Below, one piece after another: positions 21,995 to 29,672 of a stretch of DNA of 64,000 nucleotides. The notes beneath the pieces were generated by a model, which searched no databases, was not told where the DNA came from, and worked only from the letters and a program-made list of their open reading frames with translations. Position 1 is the first letter of the stretch, and every line of letters starts with the position of its first letter. Origin of the DNA: Vibrio nereis NBRC 15637 (GTDB lineage: Bacteria > Pseudomonadota > Gammaproteobacteria > Enterobacterales > Vibrionaceae); the NCBI RefSeq assembly GCF_001591105.1, contig NZ_BCUD01000014.1, positions 18,151 through 82,150 of the forward strand, read 5' to 3'. The translations under genes and the position numbers were made by a program.

Positions 21995-22849
21995 CTAGTA
22001 CAGCAATGAATACAGTTGGCGTCGATATTTGGCTGAAATAGCATTGCCTTGGCCAAGTGCAGACAAGATATCCATAAAGTGCTTTTTCAGTTCGCCATCT
22101 TGTGCATTTAAGTCTGTACGTAAAAACCCCCATAAAAGTTCTAACGCTTCTTCATCTCTGTTGACTTGATGGTAGCTAAGCGCCAGTTCGGCTGCGATTT
22201 TTGTATCGCTAGGGTTACTTTGAAGCGAAGATTCAAGCTGTTGTATTTCAGGGCTATTGGCTGATTGCTCGTGAAGCTCAAGCTTGGCAACAAGACTCTT
22301 GTAGTAGTTGTCTTGGTATTCCAGAGGAATATGCTCTAGCAGTGTTTTGGCTTCAGTGAAATCTTGCGTTTCTAAGTAGCACTCGGCTAAAGCCAGTTTC
22401 ACATCACCCTTTTGCTGCATATCAACAGGAAGTTGCTGAAGAATAGGCAGCGCTTGCGCGTGTTGGCTTTGCTGAATTAACTCTAGGGCTTGTTTTAAGC
22501 TCATTTCTTCTTGGCTAGGAAGATGCTTGGCCAGCATAGCTTGTATAGCTGAACGCTCTTGCGGACCACCCAATCCATCAACAGGTTGTCCATTAACAAA
22601 TAGCGCAATTGTCGGTAGTGCCTGAACGCCAAACTGAGAGGCGATGACTTGCTCTTGTTCACAATTAAGCAGTGCTAGCGTAAATGCGCCATTATATTGC
22701 TGAGCTAGGGTTTGAAGTTCGGGAATAATTTGTGCACTTTCTTGGCTCATCGGTGCCCAAAAATGAATAAGCACAGGAGTTTGCATTGAGCCTTCCAGTA
22801 CTTGACGGAAGTTCTGTTCGTTTAGCTCGACAATAAAAGGTGATTGCAT
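21995..22849 (-). CDS. cnoX: Thioredoxin-fold/TPR co-chaperone CnoX (YbbN)
   Basis: 284 residues. A thioredoxin-like domain (1-110) is followed by TPR repeats (about 115-280). It keeps unfolded clients soluble and hands them to GroEL or DnaK under bleach stress in E. coli. Here the thioredoxin motif is WAPMSQES (residues 31-38): position 38, cysteine in E. coli (SQHC), is serine, while Cys63 (LNCEQEQ) is kept. It therefore lacks any CxxC redox pair. qmcA-nfeD lie on the same strand downstream, as in E. coli (ybbN near ybbK). Confidence 0.92.
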   Translation of the reverse strand: MQSPFIVELNEQNFRQVLEGSMQTPVLIHFWAPMSQESAQIIPELQTLAQQYNGAFTLALLNCEQEQVIASQFGVQALPTIALFVNGQPVDGLGGPQERSAIQAMLAKHLPSQEEMSLKQALELIQQSQHAQALPILQQLPVDMQQKGDVKLALAECYLETQDFTEAKTLLEHIPLEYQDNYYKSLVAKLELHEQSANSPEIQQLESSLQSNPSDTKIAAELALSYHQVNRDEEALELLWGFLRTDLNAQDGELKKHFMDILSALGQGNAISAKYRRQLYSLLY

Positions 22850-23149
22850 CTAACGTATCCTTGCTGCGGTTTCTATACATTTAAGATATGGGCAGAGCAT
22901 ACAGATATCAAGGGGTTGGAGGAGACAAGAAGCACCACAAGTTGTATGGTGCCTTTTGCTACTGATAAGCGGTGAAGGTGGTTACAAAACGATAAACAAA
23001 ACGAGCGCAACACCCACACCAAGCCAGTTTAATTGGTTTAATGACATGCAATTTGACCGAATGTAACCTTGGGTTAATTAACTTGTACTTAGTGTTGTGG
23101 TTAAAATTAACGCAATATTGTTACGGTAAAATTACATTGAGCGACATTT
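22850..23149. other. Gene-free stretch between cnoX and the SDR gene
   Basis: Upstream of cnoX and downstream of the short-chain dehydrogenase (both minus strand). A weak hairpin (GCACCA...TGGTGC followed by CTTTT on the plus strand) is at 22932-22957. No gene is supported; a plus-strand open frame here overlaps the end of the SDR and lacks a ribosome-binding site. Confidence 0.5.
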
Positions 23150-23977
23150 TTATGTGGCCTTTATCAAGATTTTATCGAGTAGCCTCGTTGGAAGTAGGCG
23201 CTTTAGTATGGCGAATACTTTTGTTGGTGTTGTGATTCGGTAGCGGATCTTGGGCTTTGGGGACTCTAATGCATGGATAAGAGGATCAACACAAGATTCT
23301 GGTGGAAGCACAAACGCGTTGTTTGATGTTTCTTGCTCTAAGCGCTGCAATTGTTGTTGGTACTGAGATTCATGGGGACTGCCTTCGAGAGTAATCCATT
23401 TCAAGAACGCTTGTTTTGCATTGGCTCTAAACTGAGTTTCGATTGGGCCGGGTTCCAGTAGACTGATATGAATATCCGTATCGTTAAGCTCCAACCTTAG
23501 TGTGTCAGTCCAACCCTCTAGTGCAAATTTAGACGCATTGTACGCGCCACGGTATCTCATCGCTGCAAACCCAAGCACAGAGCTATTCTGTACAATTCGG
23601 CCATAGCCTTGCTTTCGCATAGTTGGCAGCAACTCACAAACTAATTGGTGCCAGCCGAAAAAGTTAGCTTCAAACTGTTCACGTAATGCTTGAGTCGGGA
23701 GATCTTCAATTGCGCCCGGTTGTCCATAAGCGCCATTGTTAAACAGTGCATCTAAACGGCCATCGGTGAGTTTCAGGGTCTGCTTTACGCCATTCGAGAT
23801 ACTTTGTGGATCGGAAAGATCGAGTTGAATGCATGTTAAGCCTTCCGTCCTCAACTTATCAACATCTTCAGGCTTTCTGCAGGATGCGATTACTTGGTAG
23901 CCACGCTGATGAAGTGCGTGTGCGCTGACGTATCCGATGCCCGTTGAACAGCCGGTGATAAGAATTGATTTCGTCAT
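23150..23977 (-). CDS. Short-chain dehydrogenase/reductase
   Basis: 275-residue classical SDR. It has the NAD(P)-binding TGCSTGIG motif (residues 9-16), the NNGAYG variant of NNAG (about 82-87), the catalytic serine (NSSVLGF) and YNASK (Tyr-x3-Lys). The fold and motifs make it an oxidoreductase, but the substrate cannot be read from the sequence. The C-terminus ends in a basic/hydrophobic segment like that of membrane-associated SDRs. It lies 43 bases after the epimerase-like gene and is probably co-transcribed with it. Confidence 0.88.
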   Translation of the reverse strand: MTKSILITGCSTGIGYVSAHALHQRGYQVIASCRKPEDVDKLRTEGLTCIQLDLSDPQSISNGVKQTLKLTDGRLDALFNNGAYGQPGAIEDLPTQALREQFEANFFGWHQLVCELLPTMRKQGYGRIVQNSSVLGFAAMRYRGAYNASKFALEGWTDTLRLELNDTDIHISLLEPGPIETQFRANAKQAFLKWITLEGSPHESQYQQQLQRLEQETSNNAFVLPPESCVDPLIHALESPKPKIRYRITTPTKVFAILKRLLPTRLLDKILIKAT

Positions 23978-24020
23978 GTTTCCATTCTCTAAGACTTCAC
24001 TAAGTCATTAGAGTAAAAGA

Positions 24021-24935
24021 TTATTCATGATGTTGTAATAAGTTTTTTAGAGCAGGTGCGAGTCGAGAGTAACTGAATTTATACCCAAGCTCAGTCAACT
24101 TTTTCGGTTTGGCGCGGATGCTATCAAACAGCAGTACCGAGCTTTCACCCATGGCTAACTTAAGTGCCCATTTAGGCGTAAAGAGTAAATGAGGACGTTT
24201 TAATGTCTTCGCGAGCGCTTTACTGAAAAATGTGTTGGTCACAGGGTGGGGGGCACAAAGATTAAACGGACCGTGTGCGTGCTCGGTTTCCAGTAAGTAA
24301 ACAATGCCACGAACCATATCTAGCATATGGATCCAAGGCATATATTGTTGGCCATTACCAATCGGGCCACCAAGGCCGAGTTTGTATGGCAGCAGCATTT
24401 TACTCAGTGCGCCCCCTTCAGGCGAAAGCACAATGCCTGTTCTTAGGGTGCAGACACGCGTTGACTCAGAGCTAGCACGGTTGGCTATGTTTTCCCAAGT
24501 CGCGCACACTTGGTGCGGAAACCCTTCATGGTGGACCTGCAATTCTTCATCAAATGGATGCTCTTGTTGGTCACCGTAGTAGCCGACTGCGGAGCCACTA
24601 ATAAAAACAGAGGGAGGGGCTGTACTGGCGTGGATGAGATCAACAATCCTCTCAGTCAGATTCCAGCGACTGTCACAAATCTCTTTCTTTTGTTTTTTGC
24701 TCCAACGTTTATCAGCGATGGGTTCCCCAGCTAAGTTAATCACAGCATCAAACTCGTTGAGATCATGAAGATGGTCTAAGCTAGATATGTATGAAATATT
24801 GCCCATATCAGCATGATTGACGATGGACTTTGCTTTACTTGGTGAGCGGGTGAGCATGACCAGATGATGGGTTGTCAGATGCTTAATTAGTTCCCTACCA
24901 ATAAACCCAGTGCCCCCAGTGAGCAGTATCTTCAT
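24021..24935 (-). CDS. TIGR01777-family NAD-dependent epimerase/dehydratase (YfcH-like)
   Basis: 304 residues with the extended-SDR start MKILLTGGTGFIGREL, the INLAGEPIADKRW signature typical of the YfcH/SDR39U1 family, and a C-terminal DUF1731-like segment (PKWALKLAMGESSVLLFDSIRAKPKKL). Start at ATG 24935 is chosen because AGGAG sits 6 bases upstream; an in-frame ATG at 24953 has no such site. The substrate of the family is unknown. Same-strand neighbour of the SDR at 23150; divergent from the DUF1538 operon. Confidence 0.9.
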   Translation of the reverse strand: MKILLTGGTGFIGRELIKHLTTHHLVMLTRSPSKAKSIVNHADMGNISYISSLDHLHDLNEFDAVINLAGEPIADKRWSKKQKKEICDSRWNLTERIVDLIHASTAPPSVFISGSAVGYYGDQQEHPFDEELQVHHEGFPHQVCATWENIANRASSESTRVCTLRTGIVLSPEGGALSKMLLPYKLGLGGPIGNGQQYMPWIHMLDMVRGIVYLLETEHAHGPFNLCAPHPVTNTFFSKALAKTLKRPHLLFTPKWALKLAMGESSVLLFDSIRAKPKKLTELGYKFSYSRLAPALKNLLQHHE

Positions 24936-25152
24936 CCATCTCTCCTTGAACATATGTGCAGGTTAATGACTGTACGTAACCCTATTTATTATAGCGAGTT
25001 AGATCAATACCGGGGCATTGTTTATGCAAAGATAATGGTTATCACAAAATTAACAATTTGTTACGTTTATTGATCGTCTCTCAAGCACTATCACATCAAA
25101 TCAGAAACTCATTTGTCATTATGTAGTTACCGCATAGTGAGTAGGGACACAT

Positions 25153-25887
25153 ATGGAAGCAATAGCTGCGTTAATAAAAGCGTTTTTAGGGAGTCTGAGA
25201 GATCTCCTGCCTATTATTATTGTTATCGCATTTTTTCAGCTTATTGTGCTGCAGGAACCACTTCCTAACTTGCTCTCTATTTTGTTTGGCCTGTTGCTCG
25301 TGGTGGCCGGGTTGACGTTTTTCATCTTCGGTTTGGAAATGGGGTTATTTCCTATTGGCGAGTCCATGGCGCAGGCATTTGCGCGCAAAGGAAGTCTGTT
25401 CTGGCTAATGGTGTTTGCATTTTGCCTTGGTTTTGGCACCACAGTGGCAGAGCCGGCTTTGACCGCGGTTGCAGATGAAGCCGCAGAAGTCGCCGCTGAA
25501 GGGGGAATGATCCCAAATGATGAGGTGGCGATGGAGGAATACGCCAATGGGTTAAGGTTGAGTGTCGCTTTGTCGGTTGGGTTCGCGATTATGCTTGGCG
25601 TCCTAAGAATCTTAAAAGGGTGGTCGATTCAATACATGATCATCATAGGTTACATCGGTGTGGTTGTGCTGACCATGTTTGCACCAGAAAGCATTATTGG
25701 CGTGGCTTATGACTCTGGTGGTGTGACAACCTCGACCATCACGGTGCCGTTGGTCACTGCATTGGGAGTGGGTCTTGCTTCTGCAATTAAAGGGCGTAAT
25801 CCCATGATTGATGGTTTTGGTCTGATCGCTTTCGCGTCACTACTGCCGATGATGTTTGTCATGGTGTATGGAATGGTGGTGGCATGA
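25153..25887 (+). CDS. DUF1538 integral membrane protein, first of a pair
   Basis: 244 residues, about six hydrophobic segments. DUF1538 landmarks: [11 protein letters not shown] (60-70), [11 protein letters not shown] (93-103), [15 protein letters not shown] (186-200) and [17 protein letters not shown] (214-230). The helix-breaking TTVAEP and TTSTITVP motifs sit in otherwise hydrophobic stretches, as substrate- or ion-binding discontinuous helices do in transporters (inference). Between them is an acidic insert ([11 protein letters not shown]). It opens a four-gene operon and overlaps the second DUF1538 gene by four bases (ATGA). No function is established that I know of. Confidence 0.88.
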   Translation: MEAIAALIKAFLGSLRDLLPIIIVIAFFQLIVLQEPLPNLLSILFGLLLVVAGLTFFIFGLEMGLFPIGESMAQAFARKGSLFWLMVFAFCLGFGTTVAEPALTAVADEAAEVAAEGGMIPNDEVAMEEYANGLRLSVALSVGFAIMLGVLRILKGWSIQYMIIIGYIGVVVLTMFAPESIIGVAYDSGGVTTSTITVPLVTALGVGLASAIKGRNPMIDGFGLIAFASLLPMMFVMVYGMVVA

Positions 25888-26678
25888 TTGAGTGGTCCCA
25901 TTTTTCCGCGACGTTTATTAGTACCATCGGTGATGTACTGCCTATATCGGCCATTCTCTTTGGTTTCCAGTTTGCAATTCTTCGAAAGCCTGTCACGAAT
26001 TTACCCAAAATTATCCTCGGATTTGTGTATGTCATCTTGGGTTTATCACTGTTTCTAATTGGTTTAGAAATGGCGTTGTTTCCATTGGGGGAAACAATGG
26101 CAATTCAACTCACTGCTCCGGAATTTTTGCAGCAGTTTAGGCTGTCTGAGCAAGGCGCCATCCATTGGAAAGATTATTACTGGGTGTATTTGTTTGCTTT
26201 CTGTATTGGTTTTAGCACAACGGTAGCGGAGCCTTCTCTTATCGCAGTCGCAATAAAAGCGAATCGAGTCTCTGGTGGCACGATTAGCGTGAATGGCTTG
26301 CGGTTTGCGGTCGCGCTTGGGGTCGCGATTGGTATAGCTTTGGGCAGCTACCGTATTGTGGTGGGGGATCCTATTCATTACTACATCATTGCAGGTTATA
26401 TCGTAGTTGTTGTTCAAACCTTTTATGCGCCAAAATTAATAGTGCCCCTTGCTTACGATTCTGGAGGTGTCACAACCTCAACGGTCACCGTGCCTTTAGT
26501 GGCGGCTCTTGGGTTAGGTTTAGCATCGACAGTGCCGGGGCGAAATCCCATGATAGATGGGTTTGGTTTGATTGCATTTGCGAGTTTGTTTCCGATCATT
26601 TCTGTTATGGGTTATGCCCAAATCACTCGCTGGCTCAGTCGTGGGTCAGAGAAGGAGGATAATGAAAATGCGCTTTAA
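25884..26678 (+). CDS. DUF1538 integral membrane protein, second of a pair
   Basis: 264 residues, clearly a paralogue of the preceding protein: [11 protein letters not shown] (60-70), [11 protein letters not shown] (109-119), [15 protein letters not shown] (191-205) and [10 protein letters not shown] near 219 are shared almost word for word. About six hydrophobic segments. The two probably form a heterodimer equivalent to single-chain proteins with two DUF1538 domains that I recall from other bacteria. The start overlaps the upstream stop (ATGA), and the stop lies inside the following PII-like gene, so translation of all four genes is coupled. Confidence 0.88.
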   Translation: MIEWSHFSATFISTIGDVLPISAILFGFQFAILRKPVTNLPKIILGFVYVILGLSLFLIGLEMALFPLGETMAIQLTAPEFLQQFRLSEQGAIHWKDYYWVYLFAFCIGFSTTVAEPSLIAVAIKANRVSGGTISVNGLRFAVALGVAIGIALGSYRIVVGDPIHYYIIAGYIVVVVQTFYAPKLIVPLAYDSGGVTTSTVTVPLVAALGLGLASTVPGRNPMIDGFGLIAFASLFPIISVMGYAQITRWLSRGSEKEDNENAL

Positions 26679-27018
26679 ATTGATATTAGCTTTTGTCGAG
26701 GACAGCAGAACAGACGCTGTACTGGATGCTGCAAGAAATGCAGGAGCTACAGGGGCCACCGTGATTAACAATGCCAGAGGTGAAGGGCTCATTAAAAAGC
26801 GAACGTTTTTAGGTTTGACATTGGATGTGCAAAAAGACGTTTTGCTCTTCGTGGTGGAGGAGCACTTATCCCGGCATATTTTAGAAACAATCAGCAGTGT
26901 CGGCGAGTTTGACTTGGAGTCAGGGCAGGGCATCGCGGTTCAAATCGATATTGAAGATGCGGTTGGCGTTGCTCACCAGGTCGAAAAACTAACTAAAGTG
27001 GTAGAGGATGAGTTATGA
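26668..27018 (+). CDS. PII-like (GlnB-fold) regulatory protein
   Basis: 116 residues with a PII-type pattern: [40 protein letters not shown], then a T-loop-like segment (LIKKRTFLGLTLDVQ) and the second half VLLFVVEEHL...ILETISSVGEF. The T-loop lacks the uridylylation tyrosine of GlnB/GlnK. Start at ATG 26668 gives 9 bases to AGGAGG; ATG 26662 would leave only 3. PII proteins sense ATP/ADP/2-oxoglutarate and gate membrane transporters such as AmtB, so a role in gating the DUF1538 pair is inferred from the operon. Confidence 0.82.
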   Translation: MRFKLILAFVEDSRTDAVLDAARNAGATGATVINNARGEGLIKKRTFLGLTLDVQKDVLLFVVEEHLSRHILETISSVGEFDLESGQGIAVQIDIEDAVGVAHQVEKLTKVVEDEL

Positions 27019-27422
27019 GTAGCCATGAGAAAATTAGCGTCAGAGATGTCATGGCGAACACTTATGTCATGATTGATGGTTTAACCACAGTACGTGAAGG
27101 CATCCAGTTGGCTAAGCAATATCAGGTCAAGGCTTTGGTGGTAAATAAACGTCATGATGATGATGAATACGGGATCGTACTGATGAACGATATTGCTAAA
27201 AAAGTGTTAGCAAAAAACCGCTCACCAGACCGAACCAACATATATGAGATTATGACTAAGCCCGCTTTGTCTGTTCCACCGGATATGCATGTGAAGTACT
27301 GTGCAAGACTGTTTGAGCGTTTCGGCATTAGCCGCGCACCCGTTGTGGACTGTGGCAAAGTGATCGGCATGGTGAGTTACAACAATATTGTGATTAACGG
27401 CATGGCGCGGGATGACGATTAG
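27015..27422 (+). CDS. Stand-alone CBS-domain pair protein
   Basis: 135 residues made of two CBS motifs: VRDVMANTYVMIDGLTTVREGIQLAKQYQVKALVV with GIVLMNDIAKKV, then IYEIMTKPALSVPPDMHVKYCARLFERFGISRAPVVD with VIGMVSYNNIV. Such Bateman modules bind AMP/ATP or related nucleotides and act as regulatory domains. It overlaps the PII-like gene by four bases (ATGA) and closes the four-gene operon. With two energy/nitrogen sensor folds beside one membrane pair, the operon looks like a nucleotide-regulated transport system (inference). Confidence 0.87.
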   Translation: MSSHEKISVRDVMANTYVMIDGLTTVREGIQLAKQYQVKALVVNKRHDDDEYGIVLMNDIAKKVLAKNRSPDRTNIYEIMTKPALSVPPDMHVKYCARLFERFGISRAPVVDCGKVIGMVSYNNIVINGMARDDD

Positions 27423-27439
27423 ATACCGTTTAACGTAGA

Positions 27440-27464
27440 ATATCCTCTGTATTTATGAGGATAT
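27440..27464 (+). repeat. Hairpin covering the yfcE ribosome-binding site
   Basis: An 8-base-pair perfect stem (ATATCCTC with GAGGATAT) around a 9-base loop. The 3' arm is the GAGG of the yfcE ribosome-binding site, 10 bases before its ATG, so folding would hide it. Confidence 0.55.
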
Positions 27465-27470
27465 GATGTC

Positions 27471-28019
27471 ATGAAATTATTTTTTGCCTCAGACTTGCAT
27501 GGCAGTTTGCCAGCAACCGAAAAAGCGCTCGAGAAATTCAAACAGTCGGGCGCAGAAACCTTGGTGCTTTTGGGCGACGTGCTTAACCATGGGCCGCGTA
27601 ATCCAATCCCTGACGGTTATAACCCGCCTCAAGTGGCGGAATTGTTGAATCAGTACGCTGATAAAATCATTGCGGTCCGCGGGAATTGCGATAGCGAAGT
27701 GGATCAAATGTTGCTCTCCTTCCCAATGATGTCTGACTACGCTTGGATTTTGTTGGCGTCGGGACAACGACTATTTTTAACTCATGGCCACTTGTATAAC
27801 GCACAAAAGCGGCCAGCACTAAAGCAGGGAGATGTGATTGTTCATGGTCACACACACATTCCCGTCGCAGAAAAAGAGGGCGAGCAGTTCATCTATAACC
27901 CTGGCTCTGTCACTTTTCCTCGTAATGGCTTTGCGGCCAGTTATGGCTTAATGGAAGGCGAAACGCTTAAAGTGGTGACCTTTGAGGGTGAGGTACTGGC
28001 CAGTATTAATATGGGTTGA
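27471..28019 (+). CDS. yfcE: Metallophosphodiesterase YfcE
   Basis: 182-residue calcineurin-like phosphodiesterase. All five metal motifs are visible: ASDLHGS, LGDVLNHGPR, VRGNCDSE, LTHGHLY and VHGHTHIP. E. coli YfcE hydrolyses phosphodiesters in vitro with manganese; the in vivo substrate is unknown. It lies 48 bases after the CBS gene, and a stem-loop in that gap covers its ribosome-binding site. It could be co-transcribed with the DUF1538 operon. A bidirectional terminator follows. Confidence 0.93.
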   Translation: MKLFFASDLHGSLPATEKALEKFKQSGAETLVLLGDVLNHGPRNPIPDGYNPPQVAELLNQYADKIIAVRGNCDSEVDQMLLSFPMMSDYAWILLASGQRLFLTHGHLYNAQKRPALKQGDVIVHGHTHIPVAEKEGEQFIYNPGSVTFPRNGFAASYGLMEGETLKVVTFEGEVLASINMG

Positions 28020-28031
28020 TTCTATTTTCAC

Positions 28032-28062
28032 AAAGGCAGCGAGTGGTGCTGCCTTTTATTGT
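28032..28062 (+). terminator. Bidirectional terminator between yfcE and the SelW-like gene
   Basis: A 9-base-pair stem (AAAGGCAGC with GCTGCCTTT), 7-base loop, then TATTGTTTTATTT on the plus strand; the other strand has TGTGAAAATAG. Confidence 0.8.
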
Positions 28063-28063
28063 T

Positions 28064-28342
28064 TTATTTGCTATCCGAGTGGCCTAGATCTCTCTCAGGG
28101 TCGATAACGTCACGGACTTTTTGTTTCAGCACTTTGGCTTCAGGGAAGCCGCCATCTCGTTTTCTTTCCCAAATGATCTGACCGTTACAATGGATTTCAA
28201 ATCGACCTCCAGTATCAGGATGAAGAGATACGGTTTCTATCTCTTCACTAAATGTATGGAGTAGCTCTTGAGATAGCCATGTAGAGCGAAGCATCCAGTT
28301 GCACTGGCGACAGTAGTAAATATCAATAACGGCTTTATCCAT
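28064..28342 (-). CDS. SelW/SelT/SelH-family (Rdx) protein
   Basis: 92 residues. The family's thioredoxin-like fold signature is present: IDIYYCRQCNWMLRSTWLSQELL with a CxxC (residues about 10-13) where selenoprotein W has CxxU, then GGRFEIHCNGQIIWERKRDGGFPEAKVLKQKVRD. It is the cysteine form, so no selenocysteine machinery is needed. Members are thought to take part in redox homeostasis. It lies 6 bases after the TSUP permease gene, so the two are probably co-transcribed. Confidence 0.9.
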   Translation of the reverse strand: MDKAVIDIYYCRQCNWMLRSTWLSQELLHTFSEEIETVSLHPDTGGRFEIHCNGQIIWERKRDGGFPEAKVLKQKVRDVIDPERDLGHSDSK

Positions 28343-28348
28343 ATATCC

Positions 28349-29104
28349 TCAAAATAGTAGTTTAATTCCCACGGCAAAAGTGAGTACTTCAAAACACACT
28401 TTAATGGTTTGGTTGCTGTAGCGTGTAGTGAGGTAGGCCCCCAAGCCGCCACCCAAGAATGACCCTAGCAAGAGTATCGGTAGCCAAGGCCAATAAACAG
28501 GTGCTCCTGCTTGTGCGACCGCAGCTCCGCCAATACCGTTCCAGAATAATCCGACACAGATCATCGTCAGCGCTACTGCCTGTTTATAGTTGAAACCAAA
28601 CCAACGTACAAGAAACATGGTCACGAGCAGGCCAGAGCCCGCCGTTAGCGAACCATTAATAATACCGATAACCACTATTCCTAGCCCTCCCAACAGCCAG
28701 CCTTTCGCGTCTCTGTTGATAGGACGTGCAGATTGCCCGAGTTGTTTCTTTACGCGGGAGTATATGCCAATCGCTAAAATCATTAACCCCAGCAGTGTTT
28801 CCGCTATCTGTTCGGGAATGTATAAGACGATATTAGCGCCGATAACGACACCAATGCTGCCGACGACAACCAGGTATGCGGCGACTTTCGGGCTAAAACT
28901 TTTTTGCTTGATATGTGTAAATGCGGCGCCTAACCCCAAAGCCACACTGGCGACTTTGTGAGTGGCAAGGGCGACAGAAAACGGCAAACCAAAGAAGATA
29001 AGTAAAGGAAATTGTAACAACCCAGCACCGCCGCCAGATAACGAAGCAAGAGTGTTAGAAACAAAGGAACCAAAGAAGAGTGCGAGAGAGTTAATCCAAT
29101 CCAT
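28349..29104 (-). CDS. TSUP (TauE/SafE) family permease
   Basis: 251 residues, about eight hydrophobic segments in two similar halves, opening with LALFFGSFVSNTLASLSGGGAGLLQFPLLIFFGLPF and repeating GxxxGxxNGSLTAGSGLLVTMFLVRWFGF midway. These twin glycine-rich motifs define the TauE/SafE superfamily of sulfur-compound or organic-anion transporters. The substrate is not readable. It is 6 bases upstream of the SelW-like CxxC gene, which hints at a link with thiol or sulfur chemistry (inference). Confidence 0.9.
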   Translation of the reverse strand: MDWINSLALFFGSFVSNTLASLSGGGAGLLQFPLLIFFGLPFSVALATHKVASVALGLGAAFTHIKQKSFSPKVAAYLVVVGSIGVVIGANIVLYIPEQIAETLLGLMILAIGIYSRVKKQLGQSARPINRDAKGWLLGGLGIVVIGIINGSLTAGSGLLVTMFLVRWFGFNYKQAVALTMICVGLFWNGIGGAAVAQAGAPVYWPWLPILLLGSFLGGGLGAYLTTRYSNQTIKVCFEVLTFAVGIKLLF

Positions 29105-29111
29105 GAGTCAC

Positions 29112-29137
29112 AAAACAAAGGGGCGTCCTGCCCCTTA
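29112..29137 (-). terminator. toxRS terminator
   Basis: A 7-base-pair stem (AAGGGGC with GCCCCTT), loop AGGAC in the transcript sense, then TTGTTTTGTG on the minus strand. It lies between toxS and the permease gene. Confidence 0.75.
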
Positions 29138-29146
29138 TCAAAATGA

Positions 29147-29662
29147 TTAATTAGAGAAAAGTACTGTAGAACCGTGGTTTAAGCTAGTTAAAAGTAGAGT
29201 ATTCTCATTGACAATATCGATGCGACGGCTTTGTTGAGCATCCATTTTAAAGATCTGAGTAATAAGCTTTAGTTGCTCTTCAGTGAAGTCTTTGCTTTGT
29301 GCTGAAGAAATATCTTTAAACTCGGTAGGTGATACAAGCAAATAGTTGTCGCTGATCTCCCACTCTCCCGTCTCGGAGATACTAATGATACTTTCGTTTT
29401 CTGCATCGTTTGCATATAGGCGGACGGTGGCGACGCGAATGTATGTGCCGCTCTTCAGGTATTTCACGTTAGAACTGACATCAACTTTACGTAGCGGTCC
29501 GACAGAGTTGTCTAGCGGTGGCTCAGTTATCAGTGTCACCATTTTTGATTGCCACTCTTTAGATGTGAGGGCTTGTTCAACTTTTAAATCACTTCCCCAA
29601 TAGAGCCAGCTACTGAAAATGGCAGAAAGGACTAATAAACCGACAGCTAGTTTCTGATTCAT
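29147..29662 (-). CDS. toxS: ToxS, periplasmic effector of ToxR
   Basis: 171 residues. One N-terminal membrane anchor (about 5-23, AVGLLVLSAIFSSWLYWGS) and a periplasmic domain that binds and protects the periplasmic part of ToxR and helps sense bile salts. Conserved ToxS stretches are SDLKVEQALTSKEWQS, SDNYLLVSPTEFKDISS and RRIDIVNENTLLLTSLNHGSTVLF. Start at ATG 29662 is chosen (AGGA 8 bases before); other in-frame ATG codons at 29671 and 29710 lack spacing. It begins 11 bases after the toxR stop. Confidence 0.96.
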   Translation of the reverse strand: MNQKLAVGLLVLSAIFSSWLYWGSDLKVEQALTSKEWQSKMVTLITEPPLDNSVGPLRKVDVSSNVKYLKSGTYIRVATVRLYANDAENESIISISETGEWEISDNYLLVSPTEFKDISSAQSKDFTEEQLKLITQIFKMDAQQSRRIDIVNENTLLLTSLNHGSTVLFSN

Positions 29663-29672
29663 GATACTCATC

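Noticed and set aside
21750..22133. 127-codon minus-strand open frame overlapping qmcA and cnoX ends
   Set aside because: It overlaps the ends of two well-supported genes and resembles out-of-frame reading; no recognisable protein.
23041..23235. Plus-strand frame of 64 codons between cnoX and the SDR gene
   Set aside because: No ribosome-binding site, overlaps the SDR 3' end, no recognisable domain.
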